Assembly (NCBI RefSeq): GCF_028475105.1
Contig: NZ_CP116936.1
Location: 6,013,501 to 6,077,500, forward strand
Length of the DNA stretch: 64,000 bases
DNA from: Micromonospora sp. LH3U1
GTDB lineage: Bacteria > Actinomycetota > Actinomycetes > Mycobacteriales > Micromonosporaceae
Reading direction: 5' to 3'
Position 1 is the stretch's first letter; the number at the start of each line of letters is the position of its first letter. The notes under the pieces are model-generated. The model worked only from the letters and a program-made list of their open reading frames with translations. It searched no databases and was not told the origin of the DNA. Positions 1 to 8,712 of the stretch are shown here, piece after piece. The translations under genes and the position numbers were made by a program.

Positions 1-1
1 C

Positions 2-943
2 ACGTTCGTCCAGCGGCACGCCTCGGTGGTCGACTCCCGCACCGGCGACGACTACCTGCCGCTGAAGTCGCTCACCGGCGATGGCGAGCGCTCCCGGTTC
101 TTCGTGCACGACTCGCTGCTCAGCGAGTACGCGGCGATGGGCTTCGAGTACGGCTACTCGGTGGAGAACATCAACGCGCTCGTCGCCTGGGAGGCCCAGT
201 TCGGCGACTTCGTCAACGGCGCCCAGTCGGTGATCGACGAGTTCATCTCCTCCGGCGAGGTGAAGTGGGGCCAGCGCTCCGCCATCACCCTGCTGCTCCC
301 GCACGGCCACGAGGGCCAGGGCCCGGACCACACGTCCGGCCGGCCGGAGCGGTTCCTGCAGATGTGCGCCGAGGACAACATGCGGGTGTCCATCCCGACC
401 ACTCCGGCGAACTACTTCCACCTGCTGCGCCGCCAGGCCCTGTCGCCCAAGCGCAAGCCGCTGGTGGTGTTCACGCCGAAGTCGCTGCTGCGGCACAAGC
501 TCTGCGTCTCGTCGGTGGAGGACTTCACCACCGGCACCTTCCAGCCGGTGCTGCAGGACACGGCTGCCCCGGCACCGGAGGCGGTGAAGCGGGTGCTGCT
601 CTGCTCCGGCAAGGTCTACTACGACCTGTTCCAGGCCCGCCAGGATCGCGGCGTCACCGACACCGCGATCATCCGGATCGAGCAGCTGTACCCGCTGCCG
701 GTGGAGGAGATCCGGGCCGCCCTCGCGCAGTACCCGAACGCGGAGGACTTCGCCTGGGTGCAGGAGGAGCCGGCCAACCAGGGCGGCTGGTCGTTCGTGG
801 CGCTCAACCTGTTGGAGCACCTCACCGACGTCCGGCTGCGCCGGATCTCCCGCCCGGCGGCGGCGGCCCCGGCGGTCGGCTCCGCCAAGACGCACGAGGT
901 GGAGCTGAACGCGCTGATCGAGGCAGCCCTCCCCCGCCCATAA
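2..943 (+). CDS. kgd: 2-oxoglutarate decarboxylase/dehydrogenase E1 (Kgd/SucA-like), 3' end only
   Basis: The frame is open from the first bases of the window, so only about 313 C-terminal codons are present and the start lies upstream. The translation carries conserved thiamine-diphosphate E1 C-terminal features: GFEYGYS, WEAQFGDF, LLPHGHEGQGPDHTSGRPER, and a FTPKSLLRH segment. The actinobacterial enzyme is a large multifunctional protein (E2-like N-terminus fused to E1) of the TCA cycle that decarboxylates 2-oxoglutarate; this fusion cannot be checked here because the N-terminus is missing. A DUF6104 mini-gene follows in the same direction after a long palindrome. Confidence 0.95.
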   Translation, partial: TFVQRHASVVDSRTGDDYLPLKSLTGDGERSRFFVHDSLLSEYAAMGFEYGYSVENINALVAWEAQFGDFVNGAQSVIDEFISSGEVKWGQRSAITLLLPHGHEGQGPDHTSGRPERFLQMCAEDNMRVSIPTTPANYFHLLRRQALSPKRKPLVVFTPKSLLRHKLCVSSVEDFTTGTFQPVLQDTAAPAPEAVKRVLLCSGKVYYDLFQARQDRGVTDTAIIRIEQLYPLPVEEIRAALAQYPNAEDFAWVQEEPANQGGWSFVALNLLEHLTDVRLRRISRPAAAAPAVGSAKTHEVELNALIEAALPRP

Positions 944-996
944 CCTGCCCGCCGGTCCCGTTCCCCGCCCCGCGGAGAACGGGACCGCCCCCTTTC

Positions 997-1066
997 CCCC
1001 GCCGATCTAGGGCTTATCGTCGTGTTCGGAGATCGATTGACCGCCACGTGCCCTAGATCGGCGGGG
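997..1066. repeat. Long inverted repeat (17-bp perfect arms, 36-nt loop)
   Basis: Arm 1 (997-1013, CCCCGCCGATCTAGGGC) is perfectly complementary to arm 2 (1050-1066). It lies 53 bases after the kgd stop and 29 bases before the next ATG. There is no T-run after the arms, so it is not a classical intrinsic terminator. It resembles two other long palindromes in this window (32547-32626 and 63900-63975) in arm length and loop size, though not in arm sequence. Confidence 0.8.
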
Positions 1067-1095
1067 TCCCGGTGCCGACGTAAGAGGACGTAGTC

Positions 1096-1275
1096 ATGTA
1101 CTTCACCGATCGTGGGATCGAGGAACTGGTCGAGCGTCGGGGTGACGAGCAGGTTTCCCTGGAGTGGCTGGGCGAGCGGCTGCGGGACTTCGTCGACCTC
1201 AATCCCGAGTTCGAGACGCCGATCGAGCGCTTCGCCACCTGGCTGGCTCGCCTTGACGACATCGACGAGGACTGA
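1096..1275 (+). CDS. DUF6104 family small protein
   Basis: A 59-codon ORF starts at ATG 1096 behind an AGAGGA ribosome-binding site at about 1083-1088. The protein begins MYFTDRGIEELVERRGDE, continues through a WLGERLRDFVDLNP segment and ends in an acidic DDIDED tail. It is highly charged, soluble and has no signal peptide. It matches what I remember of the actinobacterial DUF6104 family, which is often found close to kgd. Its function is unknown. Position after kgd in the same orientation allows co-transcription, although a 70-base palindrome separates them. Confidence 0.85.
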   Translation: MYFTDRGIEELVERRGDEQVSLEWLGERLRDFVDLNPEFETPIERFATWLARLDDIDED

Positions 1276-1315
1276 GGAGCCACCCGGTGGCCGGTGGCGC
1301 GGCGGGAGTTGAAAG

Positions 1316-3484
1316 CTAACCCGCGGTCCGGGAGGCAGCCGGTTCCAGGCCGGTGCGCCGCAGTTTCTGCCAGCCCAGCCGGCCGCCGGTCAACGCGGTG
1401 ACCACCGCCTGGATCATCACCAGGTACATCAACTGCCGGTAGACGAACTGCTGGAGCGGTAGCACCCACAGAACCCCCAGCTTCTCCCGGTCCAGCCGGA
1501 ACGCCACCACTGCGGTGACCAGCTGCACGCCGAGCATGACCAGCCAGGCAACCGCCGTGGCGGTCCGGTCGAGGAAGAACAGGCCGTACAGGGCCAGCAG
1601 GTCGATCACCGGCGCGAACAGCGGCAGCAGCACCCCGAAGAGGCTGAGGAAGAACAGGCAACGCCGGGTGAACCGGCCCGACGCGCCCCGGTCGAACACG
1701 GAGCGGCGATGCTTCCACATCGCCTGCATGGTGCCGTAGCTCCACCGGTAGCGCTGTTTCCAGAGCTGGCCGATGCTCGTCGGCGCCTCGGTCCAGGCGC
1801 GGGCCGTCTCCTCGTAGACGACCTTCCAGCCGGCCCGGCCGAGGGCGATGGTGATGTCGGTGTCCTCGGCCAGGGTGTCATCGGTCATCCCACCGGCGTA
1901 GCGCAGCGCCTGCCGCCGGAAGGCGCCGATCGCCCCGGGCACCGTCGGCATGCAGCGCAACGTCTCGTAGAGACGCCGGTCCAGGTTGAACCCGATGACG
2001 TACTCGATGTGCTGCCACTTGGCGATCAGGCTGCGCCGGTTGCCGACCTTCACGTTGCCGGCCACCGCGCCCACCTGCGGGTCCGCGAAGGGCTGCACGA
2101 GCCGGCGGACGGCGTCGGGCTCGAAGACGGTATCCCCGTCGACCATCACGATCAGGTCGTGCCGGGCCAGCGCCACGCCGGTGTTCAACGCGCTGGGCTT
2201 GCCGCCGTTGGGCTTGCGGACCACCCGGACGTTGGGCAGACGGAGTGCGTCGACGATGTCCGCGGTCCCGTCGGTGGAGCCGTCGTCGACGACGAGAACC
2301 TCGATCCCGCCGGGATGGTCGCCGCCGGCCAGTGAGCGGACCGCCGCGGCGATCCCCTCCTTCTCGTTGTACGCGGGGACGATGACCGACACCGGGGCGG
2401 TGACCGGCGGCCCCCACGTCCAGTCCTTGGCTCGACGGCGGCGGGCGTGCCGCCCGGCGAGCAGGAACAGCACGACGGTACGTCCCAGCGTGAGCACGCC
2501 GACGACCACGAAGAGGATCCCGAACGCGTTCAGCACGTGGTCGGCGCCCCGCACCGCCCAGACCAGCATCCGGCCGCGCCAGCGGTCCCCGGCGGCGGCG
2601 GCCGCACCGGAGTCCACCCGGTGGTCGACACCTGCGGCGGTGAAGGCGAGGTTCACTCCCTCGGTAGCGGTGACGAAGCGGTATCCCCGTTCCTTCATCA
2701 TCGGGATGAAACGGTCGAGGGCGGCGACGGTCTGTGCCCGGTCGCCGCCGGCGTCGTGCCAGAGGGTGATGGCGCCCGATGTGCCGTTCGGGGTCGCATT
2801 CTCGACGATCTTGTCTACGCCGGGCAGCGCCCAGTCCTGACTGTCGGTGTCGTTGAGCACCGTCAGGTAGCCCAGGTCGCCGGCGGCGGTCAACACCGGC
2901 CAGTCCTCGTTGTCGATCGCGTCGGCATGCGAGGAGTACGGGAACCGGACCAGCGAGGTGCGCACGCCGGTGACGGCTGCCAGGGCGAGCTGCGTCTGGG
3001 CGTACTCCAGGTCTCGCCGCCATCCGGACAGTTCGGCGAGGTCGGGGTGGGTGAACGTGTGCACACCGAGCTCGTGGCCTCTGCCGACCAGGTCCCGGGC
3101 CACGTCGGGGTGCCGGGCGGCCTGTGCACCCAGCACGAAGAACGTGCCCTTGACCTGGTGGTGGTCCAGGACGCGCAGCACCTCGGGGGTCCAGACCGGG
3201 TCGGGGCCGTCGTCGAAGGTGAGCGCGATCGTCCGGTCCGGCAGCCGGTAGGAGCGGACCTGCTCGCTGTTGGCGCTGATGATCGGTCCGCCGGTCACGA
3301 TCGAGGTGGGGACGTCGCGTTGCCCCCGGTTGCTGTGCTGGTGGTCCGGGGTGAAGGACGCGTTGGCGTACGCGTTGACGAGGAGCACGCAGGCCAGGAC
3401 GGTCAGCAGCATGCCCAGCAGGATCCAGCGCGGTGGTGGTACGGCCCGGCGGCGACGGCCCAGTGGGATCGGCGGCTCAGCCAT
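1316..3484 (-). CDS. Bifunctional polysaccharide deacetylase / family 2 glycosyltransferase
   Basis: This 722-residue membrane protein fuses two enzymes. After an N-terminal membrane anchor (about residues 19-41) comes a NodB-type deacetylase domain with the metal motif TFDDGPDP (Asp91/Asp92) and HTFTH (His142, His146). A second membrane segment near 310-340 leads to a GT2 domain from about 365 (VIVPAYNE, VVDDGSTDGT, VDGD, and the Q-x-x-RW type motif QRYRW), followed by several C-terminal membrane helices. The fusion resembles IcaA plus IcaB in one chain, so a plausible product is a beta-linked, partly de-N-acetylated amino-sugar polymer; this is inference. The start overlaps the upstream gene's stop by 8 bases, implying coupling. 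Confidence 0.9.
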   Translation of the reverse strand: MAEPPIPLGRRRRAVPPPRWILLGMLLTVLACVLLVNAYANASFTPDHQHSNRGQRDVPTSIVTGGPIISANSEQVRSYRLPDRTIALTFDDGPDPVWTPEVLRVLDHHQVKGTFFVLGAQAARHPDVARDLVGRGHELGVHTFTHPDLAELSGWRRDLEYAQTQLALAAVTGVRTSLVRFPYSSHADAIDNEDWPVLTAAGDLGYLTVLNDTDSQDWALPGVDKIVENATPNGTSGAITLWHDAGGDRAQTVAALDRFIPMMKERGYRFVTATEGVNLAFTAAGVDHRVDSGAAAAAGDRWRGRMLVWAVRGADHVLNAFGILFVVVGVLTLGRTVVLFLLAGRHARRRRAKDWTWGPPVTAPVSVIVPAYNEKEGIAAAVRSLAGGDHPGGIEVLVVDDGSTDGTADIVDALRLPNVRVVRKPNGGKPSALNTGVALARHDLIVMVDGDTVFEPDAVRRLVQPFADPQVGAVAGNVKVGNRRSLIAKWQHIEYVIGFNLDRRLYETLRCMPTVPGAIGAFRRQALRYAGGMTDDTLAEDTDITIALGRAGWKVVYEETARAWTEAPTSIGQLWKQRYRWSYGTMQAMWKHRRSVFDRGASGRFTRRCLFFLSLFGVLLPLFAPVIDLLALYGLFFLDRTATAVAWLVMLGVQLVTAVVAFRLDREKLGVLWVLPLQQFVYRQLMYLVMIQAVVTALTGGRLGWQKLRRTGLEPAASRTAG

Positions 3485-4130
3485 CGGCGGGGTCGGCCTC
3501 GTCGGGCAGGTCGTCGGGGGCGGCGGGCGGGGGCGGCGGGTCCTCGGTCGAGGGTGAGACGGCGGGCGTCGGCGCCACCGAGACGGTCGGCGTCGGCCTG
3601 GGCGGGGTCGGCGCGCTGGCGGGGCTGCCGCTCGGCGAGCGGGTGGCGCTCGGTGACCGGGTGGGGGCGACCGAGCGGGGGGTAGCCGGGACGACGGTGG
3701 GGGCCATGGTGGCCGCCGGCGTACGGGGGACGGCCGTCGACGGCTCGGGGACGGTGGTGATCGCCTCGGTCTGCGGCGACTGGGACCGTTCAGGCTGCTC
3801 GGCCTCGTCCACGAAGGGGAGCACCGTGTGCGGTTCCACCATGCCGCCGGCGAAGCTGACAGCCACCAGCCCGGTGTAGATCAGGCCCAGCAGACCGGCT
3901 GCGTATGCGAGCCAGCGCAGCCGGGAGCGGCGTCGGCCGCTGGGGTCGACGAACACCGGCGGCGGCCGGGATACGGCGGCGATCAGCGCGGTGGGGTCGT
4001 CGGGCCGGCTGATCAACGTGGTCGGCTCGTCGATCGGTGCCGCCGGTCCGGCCGGGGCCCCGCCGACCATGCCTGTGGGCGCCGACCTCCCGGTCGGCGT
4101 ATCGTCGCTGCTCACGCGCCCGGCAGTCAT
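3477..4130 (-). CDS. Proline/threonine-rich single-pass membrane protein
   Basis: This 217-residue protein has a cytoplasmic N-terminus of about 95 residues, one membrane helix (LAYAAGLLGLIYTGLVAVSF) and a low-complexity Pro/Thr/Ser/Ala tail ending in an acidic segment. There is no recognised catalytic domain. It shares an 8-base overlap (ATGGCTGA) with the downstream deacetylase/GT2 gene, so the two are almost certainly co-translated. A role as a wall-spanning partner or anchor for the polysaccharide synthase is inference. I chose ATG 4130; no strong ribosome-binding site is visible, so the start is less certain than the frame. Confidence 0.75.
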   Translation of the reverse strand: MTAGRVSSDDTPTGRSAPTGMVGGAPAGPAAPIDEPTTLISRPDDPTALIAAVSRPPPVFVDPSGRRRSRLRWLAYAAGLLGLIYTGLVAVSFAGGMVEPHTVLPFVDEAEQPERSQSPQTEAITTVPEPSTAVPRTPAATMAPTVVPATPRSVAPTRSPSATRSPSGSPASAPTPPRPTPTVSVAPTPAVSPSTEDPPPPPAAPDDLPDEADPADG

Positions 4131-4283
4131 GGAACGGGAGTCTAGACATGAGACTTTCTCGGTTCTCTTCTCGTTCAACAGATGAGACGCCGACCGCACC
4201 GTCGGACCCGCCGGCGAGGTTGCCGCGACCAGCAGGGTCGTTGGACCCGGGCGGGTCAGGCGGTGATCTTCTAGGGTGGGGTT

Positions 4284-6353
4284 GTGGCTCGCAGCGTGTA
4301 TCTGACCAGCGTCGGTTCGGGCGGGGGCAAGTCGACCATCGCCCTCGGGTTGGCGGAACTGCTGTCCCGCCAGGTCGGGCGGATCGGCGTGTTCCGGCCA
4401 CTGGTGGCCGACACCGGCCCGGACCCGATCCTCGCCTTGCTCAGCGAGCGTTACCGGGTCGAGGTGCCGCTGGCTGAGCTGGCCGGGGCGAGCTACGCCG
4501 AGGCCGCAGCGCTGGTCGCCGACGGCCGGCGCGAGGAGCTCATCTCCGCGGTCGTCGAGCGCTACCGGGCGGTGGAGCGGCAGTGCCCGGCGATGGTCGT
4601 GGTGGGCAGCGACTTCGACGACCCGGGCGACCCGGCCCATCCCCGGGAGTTGGCCTTCAACGCCCGACTGGCTACCGAGTTCGGCAGCGTGGTGGTGCCG
4701 GTGGTGGACGGCTTCGGGCAGGAGCCAGCCGCGGTCGCGGCGGCGGTCCGTGGGGCGTACCACGATCTGGCCGACCTGGGTGCGACGGTGCTCGCGGTGA
4801 TCGCCAACCGGGTGCCCGGGCCGATGACGCTGCCCGACCTGCCGGTGCCCGCGTACGCCATCCCGGAGGTGCCGAGCGTGTCGGCGCCGACGGTGGCCGA
4901 GGTGGCGGCGGCGCTCGGCGCCACCCTGCTGGCCGGTGACGACGCGGCACTCAGCCGGGACGTGCTGGACTTCGTGGTCGGCGCGGCGCATGTGCCGACC
5001 CTGCTGGGCCACCTCACCGAGGGCGCCCTGGTGATCACCCCCGGGGACCGGGCCGACCTGCTCGTCGCCGCGAGCGCCGCGCACGTGGCCGGTCAGGTGT
5101 CGGTGGCCGGGCTGGTGCTCACCCTCGGCGAGCAGCCCGACCCCAGGGTCATGCGGCTGGTGGAAGGGCTGAACACGGGGTTGGCGGTCCTGTCCGTGCG
5201 GACCGACAGCTACGACACGGTGGCCGCGTCCAGTCGCATCGAGGGTCGGCCCAGCGCGGCCAATCCCCGCAAGGTGGAGGCCGCGCTGGGCGCGTTCGAG
5301 CGTTGCGTGGACACCGACGACCTGGCCCGCCGGCTGCGGGTCAGCCGGTCGGCGCGGGTCACCCCGCTGATGTTCGAGAACGAGCTGATCGACCGGGCCC
5401 GCTCGCAGCCCCGGCACCTGGTGCTGCCGGAGGGCACCGAGGAGCGGATCCTGCGCGCGGCGGAGATCCTGCTCCGTCGTGGGGTGGCCGAGCTGACGCT
5501 GCTCGGCCGGCCGGACGACATCGCCCGGCGGACCCGCGAGCTGGGCATCGACCTCGGCGACGCGCACGTCGTCGACCCGGTCACCAGCGGGTGGCGGGAC
5601 GACTTCGCGGCCGAGTACGCCCGGCTGCGCGCCCACCGGGGCATCACCGCCGAGTTGGCGCACGACATCGTGGCCCAGGCCAACTACTTCGGCACGCTGA
5701 TGGTGGCCACCGGACGGGCCGACGGCATGGTCTCCGGCGCCACGCACACCACCGCCGCGACCATCCGACCGGCGTTCGAGATCATCCGTACCGTCCCGGG
5801 GGTCTCGGTGGCGTCCAGCGTCTTCTTCATGCTGCTCGCCGACCGGGTGCTGGTCTACGGCGATTGCGCGGTCAACCGCGACCCGGACGCCGCCCAGCTC
5901 GCCGACATCGCGATCTCGTCGGCCGACACCGCCGCCCGGTTCGGCATCGAACCCCGGGTGGCCATGCTGTCGTACTCCACCGGCAGCTCCGGCGAGGGCG
6001 CGGACGTGGAGAAGGTCGCCACGGCCACCGCGCTGGTCCGGGAGCGCCGGCCCGACCTGCTGGTCGAGGGGCCGATCCAGTACGACGCGGCGATCGACCC
6101 AGCGGTGGCGGCGACGAAGCTGCCGGGCAGCACGGTCGCCGGTCGGGCCACGGTCTTCATCTTTCCGGACCTGAACACCGGCAACAACACGTACAAGGCG
6201 GTGCAGCGCTCCGCCGGGGCGGTCGCCGTCGGCCCGGTCATGCAGGGCCTGCGCCGACCGGTGAACGACCTGTCCCGTGGCGCCACCGTGCCGGACATCG
6301 TCAACACCGTGGCGATCACCGCCATCCAGGCGGCCACCGAGGAGGCCTCATGA
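4284..6353 (+). CDS. pta: Phosphate acetyltransferase
   Basis: This 689-residue enzyme interconverts acetyl-CoA and acetyl phosphate. The N-terminus has a BioD-like P-loop (GSGGGKST, residues 11-18), followed by a DRTGG-type regulatory region. The C-terminal half (from about residue 365) is the PTA_PTB catalytic domain with VLPEGTEERIL, the GATHTTAATIRPA segment and LLVEGPIQYDAA. Length matches long-form Pta. The start is GTG 4284. The stop overlaps the ackA start by 4 bases (ATGA), forming the classical pta-ackA operon for reversible acetate production and ATP generation. Confidence 0.97.
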   Translation: MARSVYLTSVGSGGGKSTIALGLAELLSRQVGRIGVFRPLVADTGPDPILALLSERYRVEVPLAELAGASYAEAAALVADGRREELISAVVERYRAVERQCPAMVVVGSDFDDPGDPAHPRELAFNARLATEFGSVVVPVVDGFGQEPAAVAAAVRGAYHDLADLGATVLAVIANRVPGPMTLPDLPVPAYAIPEVPSVSAPTVAEVAAALGATLLAGDDAALSRDVLDFVVGAAHVPTLLGHLTEGALVITPGDRADLLVAASAAHVAGQVSVAGLVLTLGEQPDPRVMRLVEGLNTGLAVLSVRTDSYDTVAASSRIEGRPSAANPRKVEAALGAFERCVDTDDLARRLRVSRSARVTPLMFENELIDRARSQPRHLVLPEGTEERILRAAEILLRRGVAELTLLGRPDDIARRTRELGIDLGDAHVVDPVTSGWRDDFAAEYARLRAHRGITAELAHDIVAQANYFGTLMVATGRADGMVSGATHTTAATIRPAFEIIRTVPGVSVASSVFFMLLADRVLVYGDCAVNRDPDAAQLADIAISSADTAARFGIEPRVAMLSYSTGSSGEGADVEKVATATALVRERRPDLLVEGPIQYDAAIDPAVAATKLPGSTVAGRATVFIFPDLNTGNNTYKAVQRSAGAVAVGPVMQGLRRPVNDLSRGATVPDIVNTVAITAIQAATEEAS

Positions 6354-7465
6354 GTCGGGTGCTGGTGCTCAACTGCGGGTCGTCGTCGGTGAAGTGGCGC
6401 CGCTACGACGGCGACCGGGTGCTCGACCAGGGCACCGTCGAGCGGATCGGTGAGCCTGGCGGTGGCCCGGCGGACCACACCAGTGCCGTCCGGCAGATCC
6501 TGGATGGGCTGGACCTGACCGGGCTGGCGGCGGTGGGGCACCGGGTGGTCCACGGTGGACGGAAGTTCACCGCCCCGGTGCTGGTCGACGACGCGGTGCT
6601 CGCCGCGATCAAGGACCTGGTGCCGCTCGCCCCGCTGCACAACCCGGCCAACCTGGCCGGCATCGAGGTGGCCCGCGCGGCGCTACCGGACGTCCCGCAG
6701 GTTGCCGTCTTCGACACCGCGTTCCACCACACCCTGCCGGAGGCCGCCGCGACGTACGCGATCGACCGGGACACCGCCGAGCGGTACGGCATCCGCCGGT
6801 ACGGCTTCCACGGCACCTCGCACGCGTACGTGTCCCGCCGCACCGCCGAACTGCTGGGCCGCCCGTACGAGCAGCTCAACACGATCACCCTGCACCTGGG
6901 CAACGGGGCCAGCGCCTGCGCGGTCGCGAACGGTCGCAGCGTCGCCACCTCGATGGGCATGTCCCCGTTGGAGGGGCTGGTGATGGGCACCCGCAGCGGC
7001 GACCTGGACCCGACCGTGATCTTCCACCTGCGCCGGGAGGGTGGGCTGTCGGTGGACGACATCGACGACCTGCTCAACCACCGCAGCGGCCTGCTGGGAA
7101 TGACCGGCGTCAACGACATGCGCGAGGTGCTCCAGCGCCGGGCGGCCGGGGACCCGGCAGCGGAGCTGGCCTTCGACGTGTACTGCCGGCGCATCACCGG
7201 ATATGTCGGTGCGTACTACGCGCTGCTCGGCCGGGTCGACGCGATCACCTTCACCGCCGGAGTCGGTGAGCATGCGGCCCCCGTCCGGGCCGCCGCGCTG
7301 GCCGGCCTGGGGCGGCTGGGCATCGCCGTGGACGAGGCCCGCAACGACGGCGACGGCGACCGGCTGATCTCGCCCGAGGGCGCCGAGGTGAGCGTCTGCG
7401 TCATCCGCACCGACGAGGAACGGGAGATCGCGCGGGAGGCCCGGGACGTGGTCGGCGGCCGCTGA
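6350..7465 (+). CDS. ackA: Acetate kinase
   Basis: This 371-residue ASKHA-fold kinase forms ATP and acetate from acetyl phosphate. It begins with the phosphate-binding signature VLNCGSSSVK, and also shows GHRVVHGG, VFDTAFH, GFHGTSH, LGNGAS and the FTAGVGEH segment near the C-terminus. Length is slightly short of the usual 390-400 residues. It starts at ATG 6350 within the pta stop (ATGA overlap) and is the last gene of the pair. Confidence 0.97.
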   Translation: MSRVLVLNCGSSSVKWRRYDGDRVLDQGTVERIGEPGGGPADHTSAVRQILDGLDLTGLAAVGHRVVHGGRKFTAPVLVDDAVLAAIKDLVPLAPLHNPANLAGIEVARAALPDVPQVAVFDTAFHHTLPEAAATYAIDRDTAERYGIRRYGFHGTSHAYVSRRTAELLGRPYEQLNTITLHLGNGASACAVANGRSVATSMGMSPLEGLVMGTRSGDLDPTVIFHLRREGGLSVDDIDDLLNHRSGLLGMTGVNDMREVLQRRAAGDPAAELAFDVYCRRITGYVGAYYALLGRVDAITFTAGVGEHAAPVRAAALAGLGRLGIAVDEARNDGDGDRLISPEGAEVSVCVIRTDEEREIAREARDVVGGR

Positions 7466-7491
7466 CGATCGGACGGTGCGGGCCCGAATGC

Positions 7492-7659
7492 CTAGGCGAG
7501 CCAGGCGACGAGAGCCACCACCAGCACGACGGCCGCCACCGCACCGACGATCAGAGGGGTGCGGGACGGGGCCTCCGCCGGCGCTGCGGCTTCCGGCGTC
7601 TGGCTGAAGGCGCGGAACGCCTCGGTGTTGCCACTGGGGTCGGTGTAGTTGTCAGGCAT
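7492..7659 (-). CDS. Small C-terminally anchored membrane protein, unknown function
   Basis: The 55-residue frame has a polar N-terminus (MPDNYTDPSGNTEAFRAF), an Ala/Pro linker and a single hydrophobic C-terminal helix (LIVGAVAAVVLVVALVAWLA), giving a tail-anchored topology. No known domain is recognised. It is transcribed towards ackA. Actinobacteria carry many such small tail-anchored proteins; no function can be assigned from sequence. Confidence 0.6.
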   Translation of the reverse strand: MPDNYTDPSGNTEAFRAFSQTPEAAAPAEAPSRTPLIVGAVAAVVLVVALVAWLA

Positions 7660-7815
7660 GCCGGTGACCCTAGCGAAACCGGCTCCGCTGCACCGCCCCC
7701 GGCCCACGTCGTCCCGGGTTGGACCCGGCCGGCGGAGGTGAACCGCCCGGGTGGCGGGTGCGGCTGGGCCGGACGGTGGGGTGGCTACGCCCACCCGGGC
7801 ACCTACCGTGGAACG

Positions 7816-8712
7816 ATGGGGGCGGCACGGCTGATCGCCGTACTGGTGACGGCTCTGCTGGCTGGCTGCGCGCCGGCCACGGCCGTGGCGGGCGGGTCCA
7901 GCGGGCCGCCGTCGGCGCGTCGAGCGCCCGAGGGGTCGTACGCCGTCGGCGTGCGTACGCTCACCCTCGATCCGCGCTCGGCGCGCCCCCTGCCGGTGAC
8001 GATCTGGTATCCGGCGTCGACCGACGGGGTGGCCGCCGGGCGGTTCCCGGTGGTGGTCTACAGCCACGGGCTGCACAGCCGGCCCGACCTGCACGCCGGC
8101 CTGACCACCCGCTGGGCGGCGGCCGGTTTCGTGGTGGCCGCTCCCGCGTTCCCGCACACCCGACAGGGTGCCGCCCACTTCACCCGGGCCGATGTGCGCA
8201 ACCAGCCCGCCGATGGTTGGCGGCTGATCCGACACCTGGGCCGCCTCGACCGGGACCGCGAGGATCCGCTCGCCGGCCACCTGGACCTGACGTCGGTCGC
8301 GGCCGCCGGACACTCGGCGGGCGGCTTCACCACCTCCGGGATGTTCAGCGAGGGGCACCCGACCCGATTGCGTTCCGGGATCGTGATCGCCGGGGGTGGG
8401 TTGCCGGGCAGCTTCGCCGGGCCCGCCGCACCGGTGCTCTTCGTGCACGGCACGGCCGACGCGGTGGTGCCGGTGACGGTCGGGCGGGCGGCGTACGGGC
8501 GTACCCCCGGGCCGGCCGCGTTCCTCAGTCTGCTCGGGCAGGACCACGGCGCGTACCTGACGCCGGGCAACCCGGGGTTCGCCCCGGTCCTCGCCACCAC
8601 CACCGACTTCCTCCGCTGGACTCTCTACGGCGACAAGGCGGCCGGTGCCCGCCTCCCCGCCGACGCCCGCACCGCCACGCTGACCAGCTACGAGTCCCGG
8701 CCAGCCCGCTGA
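7816..8712 (+). CDS. Alpha/beta hydrolase lipoprotein (PAF-acetylhydrolase/dienelactone hydrolase-like), copy 1
   Basis: The 298-residue protein starts at ATG 7816 with a signal peptide ending in a lipobox (LLAGC), so it is probably a secreted lipoprotein. The hydrolase core shows YSHGLH (oxyanion region), the nucleophile elbow GHSAGG, and FVHGTAD/GQDHG carrying the likely Asp and His. The substrate is unknown. It is clearly paralogous to the gene at 10856-11824 (shared RWAAAGFVVAAP and NQPAD motifs), suggesting a local duplication later separated by three genes. It overlaps the following ATG by one base. Confidence 0.85.
   Translation: MGAARLIAVLVTALLAGCAPATAVAGGSSGPPSARRAPEGSYAVGVRTLTLDPRSARPLPVTIWYPASTDGVAAGRFPVVVYSHGLHSRPDLHAGLTTRWAAAGFVVAAPAFPHTRQGAAHFTRADVRNQPADGWRLIRHLGRLDRDREDPLAGHLDLTSVAAAGHSAGGFTTSGMFSEGHPTRLRSGIVIAGGGLPGSFAGPAAPVLFVHGTADAVVPVTVGRAAYGRTPGPAAFLSLLGQDHGAYLTPGNPGFAPVLATTTDFLRWTLYGDKAAGARLPADARTATLTSYESRPAR

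Noticed and set aside
4131..4283. Regulatory motif between the Pro-rich gene and pta
   Set aside because: Short TTCTCG-like direct repeats are present but too degenerate to call an operator.
3477..5747. A 756-residue minus-strand frame that extends from the Pro-rich protein across pta
   Set aside because: Only the part below 4130 is a credible gene. The rest is antisense to the well-supported pta gene and reads as Arg/His-rich low complexity, typical of shadow frames in high-GC DNA.
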